Source: Altericroceibacterium spongiae (GTDB lineage: Bacteria; Pseudomonadota; Alphaproteobacteria; Sphingomonadales; Sphingomonadaceae). Taken from it: a DNA stretch of 64,000 nucleotides. The DNA lies in assembly GCF_003610805.1 (NCBI RefSeq), contig NZ_RAPF01000004.1:186001-250000 (forward strand). The letters are read 5' to 3'. The position numbers were made by a program, and so were the translations under genes. This document shows positions 53,241 to 62,413 of the stretch, piece after piece. The notes beneath the pieces are model-generated. The model was not told the origin of the DNA and ran no database searches. It saw only the letters and a list, made by a program, of their open reading frames with translations. Numbering within the stretch: position 1 is the stretch's first letter; the number at the start of each line of letters is the position of its first letter.

Positions 53241-54923
53241 TCAGTCGCGCGTCAGCTTCTTATAAGCGAGCCGTGTCGGACGATCGGCGGCATCACCGAG
53301 GCGACGGCGCTTGTCTTCTTCATAGGCTTCGAAATTACCTTCGAACCATTCGACATGGCTGTCCCCTTCGAAAGCGAGAATATGTGTCGCCAGACGGTCG
53401 AGGAAGAAGCGGTCATGCGAAATGACCACGGCGCAGCCGGCGAAGTTTTCGATGGCGTCTTCCAGCGCGGAGAGCGTTTCGACATCGAGATCGTTGGTCG
53501 GTTCGTCGAGCAGCAGAACATTGCCGCCCTGCTTGAGCATCTTGGCCATGTGAACCCGGTTGCGTTCACCGCCCGACAGCTTGCCGACATTCTTCTGCTG
53601 ATCCTGCCCCTTGAAGTTGAAGGCACCGACATAAGCGCGCGTGCTCATATCGTGGCCATTGACCTTCATATAATCGAGCCCGTCGGAAATTTCTTCCCAG
53701 ACATTGTGCTTGTCGTCGAGATGATCGCGGCTCTGATCGACATAACCCAGATGGACGGTTTCGCCGATTTCGATCGTGCCGTTATCGGGCTGTTCCTTGC
53801 CGGTGATGATCTTGAACAGGGTCGATTTACCCGCCCCGTTCGGGCCGATCACGCCGACAATGCCGCCAGGAGGGAGCATGAAGGAGAGGTCTTCGAACAA
53901 TACCTTGTCGCCGAAGCTCTTGGAGATATTCTTGGCTTCGATCACTTTACCGCCGAGCCGTTCGGGCACCTGAATGACGATCTGCGCCTTGCCGGGTTTG
54001 CGATCGCTCTGCGAATCCTGAAGCTGTTCGAATTTGCGGATACGCGCCTTGCTCTTGGTCTGGCGGGCAGAGGGCGTCTGCCGGATCCATTCCAGTTCGC
54101 GACTGAGCGATTTCTGGCGGCCCGATTCCTCGCGCTCTTCCTGTTCGAGGCGCTTGGCCTTCTTTTCCAGATAGGTCGAATAATTGCCTTCGTAAGGGAA
54201 ATATTTCCCGCGATCGAGTTCGAGAATCCAGCCCACCACATTATCGAGGAAATAGCGGTCATGGGTAATCATCAGAACCGCACCGGCATATTCGGCGAGG
54301 TGATTTTCCAGCCAGTTGACGCTTTCCGCATCGAGATGGTTGGTCGGTTCGTCGAGCAGCAGGATGGAAGGCTTCTGGATCAGCAGGCGAGTGAGGGCGA
54401 CCCGGCGCTTTTCACCGCCCGAAAGCTTGTCCACCGACCAGTCCGATGGCGGGCAGCGCAGTGCTTCCATCGCGATTTCGAGCTGGTTGTCGAGCGTCCA
54501 GCCATCGACAGCATCGATCTTGCCCTGAAGTTCGCCCATTTCTTCCATCAGCGCATCGAAATCGGTATCGTCCTGGGGGTCGCCCATTTCGGCCGAGATC
54601 GCATTGAAGCGGTCAACCATATCGGCAATATCGCGTGCCCCGTCCTTGACGTTTTCGAGGACGGTCTTGCTTTCGTCCAGCTCGGGTTCCTGCGGCAGAT
54701 AACCGACCGTGATATTCTCTCCCGGCCAGGCTTCGCCGGCGAAATCGGTATCGATTCCGGCCATGATCTTCATGAGGGTGGATTTACCGGCACCGTTCGG
54801 GCCGACGATGCCGATTTTGGCCCCCTGATAGAATTGCAGATTAATATCGGAAAGAACCGGCTTCTGTGCGCCGGGGAAAGTCTTCGTCATGTTCTTCATG
54901 ACATATGCGTATTGGGCGGCCAT
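53241..54923 (-). CDS. ettA: Energy-dependent translational throttle protein EttA (ABC-F)
   Basis: A cytoplasmic ABC-F ATPase that binds the ribosomal E site and gates elongation according to the ATP/ADP ratio. The 560-residue length fits E. coli EttA (555) when started at 54923 (MAAQYAYVMKNMTKTFPG). It has two nucleotide-binding domains, each with Walker A (GPNGAGKST), signature (LSGGEKRRV and LSGGERNRV) and Walker B (LLLDEPTNHLD, LLLDEPTNDLD), joined by the P-site interaction linker with the basic/coiled segment SRELEWIRQTPSARQTKSKARI. The longer frame upstream of 54923 has no support. Confidence 0.96.
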   Translation of the reverse strand: MAAQYAYVMKNMTKTFPGAQKPVLSDINLQFYQGAKIGIVGPNGAGKSTLMKIMAGIDTDFAGEAWPGENITVGYLPQEPELDESKTVLENVKDGARDIADMVDRFNAISAEMGDPQDDTDFDALMEEMGELQGKIDAVDGWTLDNQLEIAMEALRCPPSDWSVDKLSGGEKRRVALTRLLIQKPSILLLDEPTNHLDAESVNWLENHLAEYAGAVLMITHDRYFLDNVVGWILELDRGKYFPYEGNYSTYLEKKAKRLEQEEREESGRQKSLSRELEWIRQTPSARQTKSKARIRKFEQLQDSQSDRKPGKAQIVIQVPERLGGKVIEAKNISKSFGDKVLFEDLSFMLPPGGIVGVIGPNGAGKSTLFKIITGKEQPDNGTIEIGETVHLGYVDQSRDHLDDKHNVWEEISDGLDYMKVNGHDMSTRAYVGAFNFKGQDQQKNVGKLSGGERNRVHMAKMLKQGGNVLLLDEPTNDLDVETLSALEDAIENFAGCAVVISHDRFFLDRLATHILAFEGDSHVEWFEGNFEAYEEDKRRRLGDAADRPTRLAYKKLTRD

Positions 54924-55033
54924 GCGGGGTCCTTCGGATCGATCTGTGTATCTGTTTGAGAGTTGCGCCCGCAAATAGGATGTGTCGCCGCCGGGGGCAA
55001 GCAGAAGCTCGGGGATGTCTGAGCCATTCATAG

Positions 55034-55061
55034 TCCGTCATTCCCGCGAGGGCGGGAGTCC
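55034..55061. repeat. REP-like extragenic palindrome
   Basis: The sequence CCGTCATTCCCGCGAGGGCG with its continuation GGAGTCC is a short stem-loop (CCCGC 55043-55047 with GCGGG 55052-55056, extended by T-A and T-G pairs). I recognise the pattern CGTCATTCCCGCG-N-GCGGGAATCC as a common intergenic repeat in sphingomonads and other proteobacteria. It lies in the spacer between ettA and the M28 peptidase gene. Confidence 0.5.
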
Positions 55062-55180
55062 AATTAGGATAGCGGATCGAAACTGAAATCAGCAGGCAGG
55101 AGAGCGCCACTCGGGATTGCTCGGTTCGATAAGCTATAAGCCTCTTGGCAGCAGCCTCGCAGCTGCTAGCTTTGGCGGCC

Positions 55181-56569
55181 ATGACAAAACTCTCTTTGCT
55201 TCTCGCTTCGGCAGCCGCCTTGCTGGCCGCGCCGCTTTCCGCTCAGACATCCTCGCTTAACGCCGCTGACGGCGACAGGCTCGCTTCAATGGCCGATAAA
55301 GCGCTGGAGAGCGATTCCATCGCCTGGGATTTCGTCGAGGGTCTCACCACCGAAGTCGGGCCGCGCCAGTCGGGCACCGAAGCGGAACAGCGGGCGCGCG
55401 ACTGGGCGAAAAAATGGCTCACCGCGCAAGGCTTCGCTCATGTCACCGAAGAACCCTTCATGATGGACACATGGGTGCGCGGAGAGGAAAAGGCGCAGGT
55501 CCTCTCGCCTTTCCCCCAGCCGCTCACGCTGGTGGCACTGGGCAATTCGGCCGCCACGCCGGCTGAGGGCATAAAGGCGCAGGTTGTCGGTTTCGACAGC
55601 TATGCCGCTCTCGCCGATGCGCCCGAGGGGAGCCTCAAAGGCAAGATCGCCTTTATCAATCATCATATGAAGCGCACGCAGGACGGTTCGGGCTATGGCT
55701 TTGCCGGGCCGGTGCGCTGGACCGGGCCGTCTCTCGCTGCGAGCAAGGGGGCGATAGCTGTGGTGATCCGTTCGGTCGGGACCGACAGCCATCGCACGCC
55801 GCATACGGGCGGCACGACATTCGCCGAGGGAGTGAAGCCGATTCCGGCGGCGGCTCTGTCCAATCCCGATGCGGATAATCTGGTGCGGATGCTGGAGCGT
55901 TCGGACGATGTGAAACTCCATTTGCTGCTCACCCCGCGCAATCTGGGTCAGACCCGGTCGGGCAATGTGACCGGTGAGATCGTCGGGCGCGATCCTTCGC
56001 TCCCGCCGGTGCTGCTCGCCTGCCATCTCGATAGCTGGGATCTGGGCACGGGCGCGATCGACGATGGCGCGGGCTGTGCGATTGCGGCCGCCGCGGCCAG
56101 TCATGTGGCCGAAGCGGGCCAGCCATTGCGGACCATCCGCGTGCTGTTCGCCGGCGCCGAAGAAACCGGCGTGTGGGGCGGCAAAGCCTATGCGAAAGCC
56201 CATGCGGACGAACCTTTTGCGGTCGGTCTTGAAAGCGATTTCGGCGCTGACCGTATCTGGCAGTTGCGGACCAATTTTTCGGACAGCAATGCCGAATTGC
56301 ATAAAAAGCTGGTGCGCGCGGTCGAGCGGTTCAGCGTCGAAGGATCGAACCGCGAAGCCGGTAGTGGCGAGGATCTGACGGTTATCAACCAGCAGAAGAC
56401 CGGCCATGTCGATCTGGCGCAGGACGGCACGCATTATTTCGATTTGCACCACACGCCCGACGATACGCTGGACAAGATCGATCCGGCGCAATTGCGACAG
56501 AATGTCGCCGTCTGGACGCAGGTGGTCGGCATTTTGTCGAATGAAGCCGGACCGATCAAAACGCAGTGA
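55181..56569 (+). CDS. Secreted M28-family zinc aminopeptidase/carboxypeptidase
   Basis: An exported metallopeptidase; the ATG at 55181 starts a signal peptide (MTKLSLLLASAAALLAAPLSAQ). The sequence order agrees with carboxypeptidase Q-like members: a prodomain-like start (WDFVEGLTTEVGPRQSGTEAEQRAR), a PA insert (DAPEGSLKGKIAFINHHM), then the di-zinc core with HLDSWDLGTGAIDDGAG, the catalytic glutamates in AGAEETGVWGG, DLESDFG and a C-terminal HYFDLHHTPDDTLDKID. Length 462 residues. It likely trims peptides in the periplasm. Confidence 0.92.
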   Translation: MTKLSLLLASAAALLAAPLSAQTSSLNAADGDRLASMADKALESDSIAWDFVEGLTTEVGPRQSGTEAEQRARDWAKKWLTAQGFAHVTEEPFMMDTWVRGEEKAQVLSPFPQPLTLVALGNSAATPAEGIKAQVVGFDSYAALADAPEGSLKGKIAFINHHMKRTQDGSGYGFAGPVRWTGPSLAASKGAIAVVIRSVGTDSHRTPHTGGTTFAEGVKPIPAAALSNPDADNLVRMLERSDDVKLHLLLTPRNLGQTRSGNVTGEIVGRDPSLPPVLLACHLDSWDLGTGAIDDGAGCAIAAAAASHVAEAGQPLRTIRVLFAGAEETGVWGGKAYAKAHADEPFAVGLESDFGADRIWQLRTNFSDSNAELHKKLVRAVERFSVEGSNREAGSGEDLTVINQQKTGHVDLAQDGTHYFDLHHTPDDTLDKIDPAQLRQNVAVWTQVVGILSNEAGPIKTQ

Positions 56570-56638
56570 TAAAAGAAAGGATAAGCGCTGTGTGGGCAGG
56601 GAGCTGGCGCGGCGCTTATTCTCTCAAAGGGGGTGCCG

Positions 56639-57112
56639 ATGGACGATATGCAGGGTGAAACGCTGAGCAGGGTTCACCCGGATCATGTGAAAGTTCTGCG
56701 TATCCAGTCTTTCGGCCTGGCGGCAGCGGCCGTTCTGGCGGCTCTTGCTATAGGGGAGGGGCTTCCCGTGCTGCGCTGGTATGCGCTGGCGCTTGCCGTG
56801 CTCTTCGCGCTGTTCTGGATTATCCGGCTCCCGGCGCGGCGCTATGCCCATAAGGGTTATGACATGGCGCCCGATCGCCTGCGTATCGCCAGGGGGCTGC
56901 TTTTCCGTTCCGATACAGTGGTGCCTTTCGGTCGTATTCAGCATATCGATGTCATGCAGGGGCCGCTGGAACGGTTTTTCGGCCTTGCCACTTTGGTGGT
57001 GCATACGGCGGGGACGCATAATGCTTCGGTTTCGCTTGCCGGGCTGAAACGCGAAACCGCCGATGCGATGCGCGAAGAAATCCGCAGCCATATCAAACGC
57101 CAGACGCTGTGA
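56639..57112 (+). CDS. PH-domain membrane protein, YdbS-like (bPH2)
   Basis: A small protein with two membrane segments (IQSFGLAAAAVLAALAIGEGL and LRWYALALAVLFALFWIIRL) and one bacterial pleckstrin-homology domain (DRLRIARGLLFRSDTVVPFGRIQHIDVMQGPLERFFGLATLVVHTAG). The ATG at 56639 lies 6 bases after AAAGGGGG and gives 157 residues, like B. subtilis YdbS (159). The stop overlaps the GTG start of the larger PH protein. An inverted repeat ATAAGCGC/GCGCTTAT (56581-56588 and 56612-56619) lies just upstream. The pair's function is unknown. Confidence 0.85.
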   Translation: MDDMQGETLSRVHPDHVKVLRIQSFGLAAAAVLAALAIGEGLPVLRWYALALAVLFALFWIIRLPARRYAHKGYDMAPDRLRIARGLLFRSDTVVPFGRIQHIDVMQGPLERFFGLATLVVHTAGTHNASVSLAGLKRETADAMREEIRSHIKRQTL

Positions 57113-58689
57113 CGCAGGTGGAGCGGGACGTGCAAAGCATCCCGGCCGGGGAAGGGCAGCGCACCAGCCCGCTCGGCTTTGTGGTGCAGGCACTGGAAAG
57201 CGTGCGCAAAGCTATTCTGCCGGTGATTGCGGTGTTGTTCGGTACACGGCAGATCGGCGACTGGGGGCTGGAACTGGGCATTGCGATCGGGCTGATCATC
57301 ATCACCCTCAATGCCGGTGTGGCATGGCTGGGCTGGACGCGGCGGCGCTATTTCGTCGGGCCGGAGGATATCCGGGTCGAAAGCGGCATTATCAGCCGCG
57401 AAGCACGCTCCATTCCCTATGAGCGTATTCAGGATGTCAGCCTGGAACAGAAATTGCTGCCGCGCCTGTTCGGCCTCACCACGATCCGTTTCGAAACCGG
57501 AGCCGGGGGCAAGGATGAGCTGGAGCTTTCCTACGTCACGTATGAGGAAGGCGAAAGTCTGCGCGAACTGGTGCGCGAGCGGCGAGAGGCCGGACCCGGC
57601 CAGCCATTCGCATACGATTCCAAATCCGAAGCCGCGTCCGGGCCGGGGCCTGAAGAGGCGGACGATCCGGTTTTGCCGCAAGAGAGCGGGCGTCTTCTGT
57701 TTGCCATGGATCCGAAGCGTTTGCTGCTGTTCGGCCTGTTCGAATTCTCGCTGGTGATCTTCGCGGTGCTGCTCGGCATGATGCAGCAGGTGGAATTTCT
57801 CCTGCCTTTCGATCTGTGGGATTCGGAGAACTGGGTGGCGCTCCGGTCTTTGTGGCGGGACAATGAGCAGGTGGCGGCGGATGCGGTGGTCTCGCTGACC
57901 GTTACGCTCATCATTATGGCCGGTGTGCTGTCGCTCGGCATTGTGACCGGGCTGGCGCGGACATTTGCGCGCGACTGGGCTTTCCGGCTGGAGCGAACGT
58001 CACGCGGTTTTCGCCGGCGCCGTGGATTGTTCACCCGGACCGATGTCGTGATGCCGGTCCATCGCGTGCAGGCGGCAAGCATCGATACGGGTATTTTGCG
58101 GCGCCTGTTCGGCTGGCACGGGCTGACCTTTATCAGTCTGGCGCAGGATAGCGGTTCGGCGAGCCATGTGGTCGCGCCTTTCGCGAGGATGGCCGAAATC
58201 TGGCCGATTGCGCGCGAAGCCGGGCTGGAGCCGCCGTCGGCCGATCTGGCGTGGCACAGGCCCAAGGCGGATCGCTGGTTCGCGCTGGGTGTGATCGCGG
58301 CGATTCCGGTGCTGGCCGGGGCGATCTTTCTCGCTGTCGAACGCCACTGGGTCTGGGGTGTTCTGCTGGCCTGTCTCGGCCTTCCGCTGATCGCTTTGCG
58401 GCAATATTATGCCTGGAAGCGCCATCGCCATGCGCTCGGCCCGCGTCAGCTTTTTGTGCGCGAAGGGTGGATCACGCCCGAACTGGTCATGGTGCAGAGG
58501 GTAAAATTGCAGTCGGTGGAAATCGCCTGCGGGCCGCTCGGGCGATGGCTGGGATATGGCACCCTCCATTTCGGGCTGGCCGGGGGTAAATTGTCGATTC
58601 CCGGCATACCGCTGGGGGAGGCTTTCGCGATACGGGATTCGATCCTGACCTCCATTGCGGGGGTCGATTTTTCGGACCTTCCACGCTGA
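57109..58689 (+). CDS. Multi-PH-domain membrane protein, YdbT-like
   Basis: The 526-residue partner of the preceding protein. It contains three PH-like domains (DIRVESGIISREARSIPYERIQDVSLEQKLLPRLFG at about 90; RRRGLFTRTDVVMPVHRVQAASIDTGILRRLFG at about 305; LFVREGWITPELVMVQRVKLQSVEI at about 450), each preceded by paired membrane segments. The YdbS-YdbT pair recurs as a two-gene unit in many bacteria. It starts with GTG on the last bases of the preceding gene. A role at the membrane is likely; the ligand is unknown. Confidence 0.88.
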   Translation: MTQVERDVQSIPAGEGQRTSPLGFVVQALESVRKAILPVIAVLFGTRQIGDWGLELGIAIGLIIITLNAGVAWLGWTRRRYFVGPEDIRVESGIISREARSIPYERIQDVSLEQKLLPRLFGLTTIRFETGAGGKDELELSYVTYEEGESLRELVRERREAGPGQPFAYDSKSEAASGPGPEEADDPVLPQESGRLLFAMDPKRLLLFGLFEFSLVIFAVLLGMMQQVEFLLPFDLWDSENWVALRSLWRDNEQVAADAVVSLTVTLIIMAGVLSLGIVTGLARTFARDWAFRLERTSRGFRRRRGLFTRTDVVMPVHRVQAASIDTGILRRLFGWHGLTFISLAQDSGSASHVVAPFARMAEIWPIAREAGLEPPSADLAWHRPKADRWFALGVIAAIPVLAGAIFLAVERHWVWGVLLACLGLPLIALRQYYAWKRHRHALGPRQLFVREGWITPELVMVQRVKLQSVEIACGPLGRWLGYGTLHFGLAGGKLSIPGIPLGEAFAIRDSILTSIAGVDFSDLPR

Positions 58690-58782
58690 GAAAATATCCT
58701 CCCGGCGCATTTTCTGCAAAGCTTGCGACAGGATGAATGTCCGCTGCGACCGATGCCTGTCGGGGGGAGTGTCCAATCCAAT

Positions 58783-58822
58783 GAGATAATGTATCTCCCT
58801 CCCCGGATCGGAAAAGAGGGAG
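58783..58822 (+). promoter_or_regulatory. Palindrome and hairpin upstream of the CHAP gene
   Basis: GAGATAATGTATCTC (58783-58797) is a perfect palindrome around ATG. It partly overlaps a second repeat, CTCCCTC (58795-58801) with GAGGGAG (58816-58822), a 7-bp perfect stem with a 14-base loop whose right arm is the Shine-Dalgarno of the CHAP gene starting at 58829. The two structures cannot both form fully. Confidence 0.5.
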
Positions 58823-58828
58823 GCTCTC

Positions 58829-59392
58829 ATGCCGTCATTTGGGCAGCTTGCTGTATGCGTAACGAATGTGTTTGGACGTGGCCATTGGTTGGCAGCAGCA
58901 GGTCTGGCGATGACGGTGGCGGTGACCACACCGGCCCAGGCCTCGCCCCTCCAGTGCGTGCCCTATGCACGTGAGCTTTCGGGCATTTCCATTCATGGCA
59001 ATGCCCGGACCTGGTGGGGGCAGGCCAAAGGGCAATATCGCCGCGGTAGTGCACCTGAAATCGGCGCAGTGATCGCTTTCGAACCGACCAGAGCCATGCC
59101 GCTCGGTCATGTTGCAGTGGTCAGTCAGATCGTCGATGACCGCCATATCGAAATCAGCCATGCCAACTGGTCGCGCCCCGGCATGATCGAAAAGAATGTC
59201 ATGGCGGTCGATGTATCGCCCGAAGGCGACTGGAGCGAAGTGCGCGTATGGTATGCCCCTATTCACGCGCTGGGCGGGCGCACCAATCCGGTTTACGGCT
59301 TCATCTATAATGAAAAGCCCGGCCCCGCGCCTCTGCTGCCTGAAGGTATGCAGATCGCCGCTACGGATACCGCCGGCGTGGCAGTCGAATAG
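58829..59392 (+). CDS. Secreted CHAP-domain amidase/peptidase
   Basis: A likely peptidoglycan hydrolase. After an atypically long, hydrophobic signal region (ending about TTPAQAS, residue 39) comes a CHAP domain with the catalytic Cys43 (CVPYARELSGI), His94 (MPLGHVAVVSQ) and the third residue in HANW (about 110-114). GNARTWWGQAKG is the conserved loop of this group. Length 187 residues. The GAGGGAGG element upstream sits in a hairpin. A 13-bp tandem repeat runs from the last codons through the stop. Confidence 0.88.
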   Translation: MPSFGQLAVCVTNVFGRGHWLAAAGLAMTVAVTTPAQASPLQCVPYARELSGISIHGNARTWWGQAKGQYRRGSAPEIGAVIAFEPTRAMPLGHVAVVSQIVDDRHIEISHANWSRPGMIEKNVMAVDVSPEGDWSEVRVWYAPIHALGGRTNPVYGFIYNEKPGPAPLLPEGMQIAATDTAGVAVE

Positions 59393-59432
59393 GGCAGTCG
59401 AATAGGGCGGTTGAACAGGACGGTTGAACAGG
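59381..59432. repeat. 13-bp tandem repeat, four copies, across the CHAP stop codon
   Basis: Copies are GCAGTCGAATAGG (59381-59393 and 59394-59406, identical), GCGGTTGAACAGG (59407-59419) and ACGGTTGAACAGG (59420-59432), with a partial fifth. The stop codon TAG of the CHAP gene lies inside the first copy. The unit length is not a multiple of three. Confidence 0.85.
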
Positions 59433-59446
59433 GCGGCTCTATTCCA

Positions 59447-60775
59447 TCAGCGCATATCGCGGCTGACCGGTGAGGGCTCTTCCGTCGCGGCAACCGACTG
59501 GTGGGTGATCGCAACGGCAATCGCCAGATCTCCCACGACATTAACCAGTGTACGGAACATGTCGAGCAGCCGGTCCACCCCGATCACCAGCCCGATTCCT
59601 TCGGGCGGCAGGCCGGTCAGCGTCAGTAAAGTGGCGACAATCGGCAGACCGCCCGCCGGCACGCCTATCGTGCCCATGCCCGCCAGAGTCGCCACCACGA
59701 AAACCAGCGCCTGCCGGTCGAGCGTGAGATCCATGCCGAAGAACTGCCCGACGAACAGCACTGTCACTGCGACATAGATTGTCGTTCCGCTCTGATTGGC
59801 GACCGTTCCCATGCCGAGAACCGGGCGGACTACCTTGTCGGGCAGGTGAAGGTCGGTTTCCGCAACCTTGAGCGCAGTAGGCAGCGTGGCATTGGAAGAT
59901 GATGTGCTGAAGGCAATCAGCGCGGCCTCGTGGACGCAGCGCAAAAAGGCAAAGGGCGACATTTCTCCGCGCATCCACACGACCGCGAAAAAGCTCAGCA
60001 CGATCTGGAGCGCCAGCGCCGCAATCACCACGCCGACATAGGCGCTGAGATAAAGCAGCAGGTTCCAGCCGAACATCACGGCCAGATCGAACATAAAGCA
60101 GGCTACGGCGAGCGGGGCGAACATCGTGACCAATGCGAGAATGCGCATACCGATAGCGTAAAGCGTTTCGCAGGCCGTCAGCAGTCGCCGCCGGTTATGC
60201 CGGCGCACCAGCGGGAGGATACCCCCGATAGTGAAAGACAGGATCACCATTCCGGCGACCACCCCGTTGATCGAGCGGAGCGCCGGAGCGAGGCCGAGCA
60301 GGCTTTGCGGAAGCGACTGGGAACGGGCCCCCAGCAATTGCTGCCCGATTTCCAGAGGAATACCGTCACCGGGGCGGAACAGATTGGCCATGGCCAGCCC
60401 GATCACCGCTGCCGAAGCCGATACGGCGAGCATATAAGCGAGTGTCGTGAACACCAGCCCCGGCATGCCGACATTGCCATATGCCCGGGCGACTCCGCTG
60501 ACGATGGCGGAAAACAGCAGCGGCACGATAAGCAGGAACAAAGTGCCGAGAAAAATCTGTTCGATCGGGCGGACGAACCAGATGAGGAGCTGGCTCGTAA
60601 GGGGATGGTCCGGATAGAATACTTCCACCAGCGTGCCGGCGCCTGTACCGATCACGAAACCGGCCAGCAGAAGCATATGCGAGCGTAATCGTGGCCAGCG
60701 GCTGCCGGAAGAGGGAGGCAACTGCTCCTGTCCTTTGTACCCCCGATTACCGAAAGAACTGTCGGCTGATGTCAT
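59447..60775 (-). CDS. Dicarboxylate/amino-acid:cation symporter (DAACS/GltP-DctA type)
   Basis: A sodium- or proton-coupled carboxylate transporter of 442 residues with about eight membrane segments and two re-entrant hairpins. Signatures are the serine-rich hairpin FSTSSSNATLPTAL, the TM7 ion site VANQSGTTIYVAV (in place of the usual NMDGT) and GVDRLLDMFRTLVNVVGD in TM8. The C-terminal part is the substrate-binding half. The N-terminal 30 residues are polar. It follows the histidine kinase on the same strand, and a CTGTC-N6-CTGTC motif lies about 80-95 bases upstream of its start. Confidence 0.92.
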   Translation of the reverse strand: MTSADSSFGNRGYKGQEQLPPSSGSRWPRLRSHMLLLAGFVIGTGAGTLVEVFYPDHPLTSQLLIWFVRPIEQIFLGTLFLLIVPLLFSAIVSGVARAYGNVGMPGLVFTTLAYMLAVSASAAVIGLAMANLFRPGDGIPLEIGQQLLGARSQSLPQSLLGLAPALRSINGVVAGMVILSFTIGGILPLVRRHNRRRLLTACETLYAIGMRILALVTMFAPLAVACFMFDLAVMFGWNLLLYLSAYVGVVIAALALQIVLSFFAVVWMRGEMSPFAFLRCVHEAALIAFSTSSSNATLPTALKVAETDLHLPDKVVRPVLGMGTVANQSGTTIYVAVTVLFVGQFFGMDLTLDRQALVFVVATLAGMGTIGVPAGGLPIVATLLTLTGLPPEGIGLVIGVDRLLDMFRTLVNVVGDLAIAVAITHQSVAATEEPSPVSRDMR

Positions 60776-60854
60776 ACGGTTATCGTCATTATGCGGTCTG
60801 ATTGCCCCGTTGATAGAAAGCGGAAAGATGCATTCTGAAACTGCTTCAAAAAGT

Positions 60855-60870
60855 CTGTCAGAAAGCTGTC
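60855..60870 (-). promoter_or_regulatory. Candidate response-regulator site upstream of the symporter
   Basis: CTGTC at 60855-60859 and CTGTC at 60866-60870 are 11 bases apart, start to start. The site lies just beyond the histidine kinase stop and 80-95 bases upstream of the symporter start. The same spaced pair occurs twice between the response regulator and the TonB receptor. Confidence 0.55.
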
Positions 60871-60880
60871 ATGGCGGCGG

Positions 60881-62404
60881 TTAAACCGCAGGAATTTCTC
60901 CTCCGGAGCTGTTTTCTGCCGGAGCCGGACGAAAGGTGATGACGGCTTTAAGGCCCCGGCCTCTTTCTCCTTCGGTCAGAAAGGTTTCGGCCCCCATCTT
61001 TGCACCAAGCGCGCGCACGATCGGCAGGCCCAGCCCGTGCCCCGGTGGTGTATCGGCACGGGGAACGCGATAGAAACGCTCCCACACCTTTTCGCGCTCC
61101 TCAGGGGGCAGACCGGGGCCGTCATCCTCGATTTCGACGACGGGCCCGCTTTTCTGCGGGAGGACGCGAAGCGTGACCATGCCATCGGCCCGATTATAGC
61201 GAATCGCATTATCGAGCAGATTGGCCATCATTTCACGCGCCAGCGATTCCTCTCCCAATGCCATCACCGGCCCTTCGGGTGTTTCCAGCCCGATATCCAT
61301 CGTGCTGGCGTCGGGTTGTGCCACCCGGTTCGCAACGATCTCGGCCGCCAGCGGTACCAGATCGAAAGATCCGGGCTGGCCGCTGCCTTCCTGCTGTTCG
61401 TCGAGCCGGGCAAGGGCGATAAGCTGGGCAAGCAGCCGTTCGAGCGAATCGACCGCTGCGCCGATATCGGCCAGTGCCATCGTGCCTTCGCGCGAGGCGG
61501 CGCCGTAACCTCTGAGCACATCCATATGTACACGCATAATGGCCAGCGGTGTGCGCAATTGGTGCGAGGCATTGGCGGTGAACTGGCGCAGGCTTTCGGT
61601 GGCCCTTTCTGTCCGCACCATCAGATCGTTGAAGGCATTGGCCAGCAATTGCGCTTCGCGCGGGGCCTTGTGGTCAAGCGCCACGCGGATATTGGCGATC
61701 GGATGGCGTCGGGCATCGTCGATCTGGCGGGTTAGCGATGCAAAGGGCTGCAACCCCCAGGTGATCGCTCCGTAAAACAGAAGGAGCGCAATCATCGCGA
61801 CCAGCACGCCGGCGCTCAGAACGCGCAGGAAATAGCTCTGCTCATAGGCGCGCCGGTCATCAAGAAAATCCGCCACCTGGATCACGGCGGGCACATCGCT
61901 GTTCGACAGCAGGCGGATTTCGGTCGCCACGCGGACCGGGCGGCCTTCCAGTGTCGTATAGCGAAGATAGGCCGGCTGAAGCACGCCTCTGGCATCATGG
62001 GCATCGACATAACCGCGGGTCAGACGGGGGTAGCGGAAACTGTTGGGGAAATGGGCCGGCGGATGGAGCGGTTGCCTTGTTCCGGCCTGCGGATCGTAAT
62101 CGCCGGGCGGATGCAGCCCGGCTGTGCCGGAGACGAGCCTGTCACCGATAAAAACGCTGTAATGCGAAACCGGGGTGGTCGGATTGTCGAGCAGGTGAAC
62201 CGCAAAAGGCAGAAGCTCCACCCCCGCCGATTCGCGGGCCAGCACTGCCCGGCTGATCGTGGTGACCGAACCGACCAGTATCCGGTCCGATGTCATGGAA
62301 AAGGTCCGGTGGATCATCCAGCAGGTGATTCCGCCAAAGGTGATCGCCAGCGCGAGAAGAGGCATCATCACCGCACTTGTCAGACGGGCCCGCAGGGATG
62401 TCAT
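60881..62404 (-). CDS. Sensor histidine kinase, TctE-like
   Basis: An inner-membrane kinase of 507 residues. Two membrane helices ([21 protein letters not shown] at 12-32 and [22 protein letters not shown] at about 195-216) flank a periplasmic 2CSK-type sensor domain (about 35-190). A HAMP-like linker ([12 protein letters not shown]), the phosphoacceptor His281 in [11 protein letters not shown] and the ATPase domain with N-box [10 protein letters not shown]1 DDGPGLP and G2 GHGLGLPIV follow. TctE of Salmonella senses tricarboxylates, so a carboxylate signal is a reasonable guess. The stop of its regulator lies 10 bases upstream. Confidence 0.93.
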   Translation of the reverse strand: MTSLRARLTSAVMMPLLALAITFGGITCWMIHRTFSMTSDRILVGSVTTISRAVLARESAGVELLPFAVHLLDNPTTPVSHYSVFIGDRLVSGTAGLHPPGDYDPQAGTRQPLHPPAHFPNSFRYPRLTRGYVDAHDARGVLQPAYLRYTTLEGRPVRVATEIRLLSNSDVPAVIQVADFLDDRRAYEQSYFLRVLSAGVLVAMIALLLFYGAITWGLQPFASLTRQIDDARRHPIANIRVALDHKAPREAQLLANAFNDLMVRTERATESLRQFTANASHQLRTPLAIMRVHMDVLRGYGAASREGTMALADIGAAVDSLERLLAQLIALARLDEQQEGSGQPGSFDLVPLAAEIVANRVAQPDASTMDIGLETPEGPVMALGEESLAREMMANLLDNAIRYNRADGMVTLRVLPQKSGPVVEIEDDGPGLPPEEREKVWERFYRVPRADTPPGHGLGLPIVRALGAKMGAETFLTEGERGRGLKAVITFRPAPAENSSGGEIPAV

Positions 62405-62413
62405 GGGCGGGGC

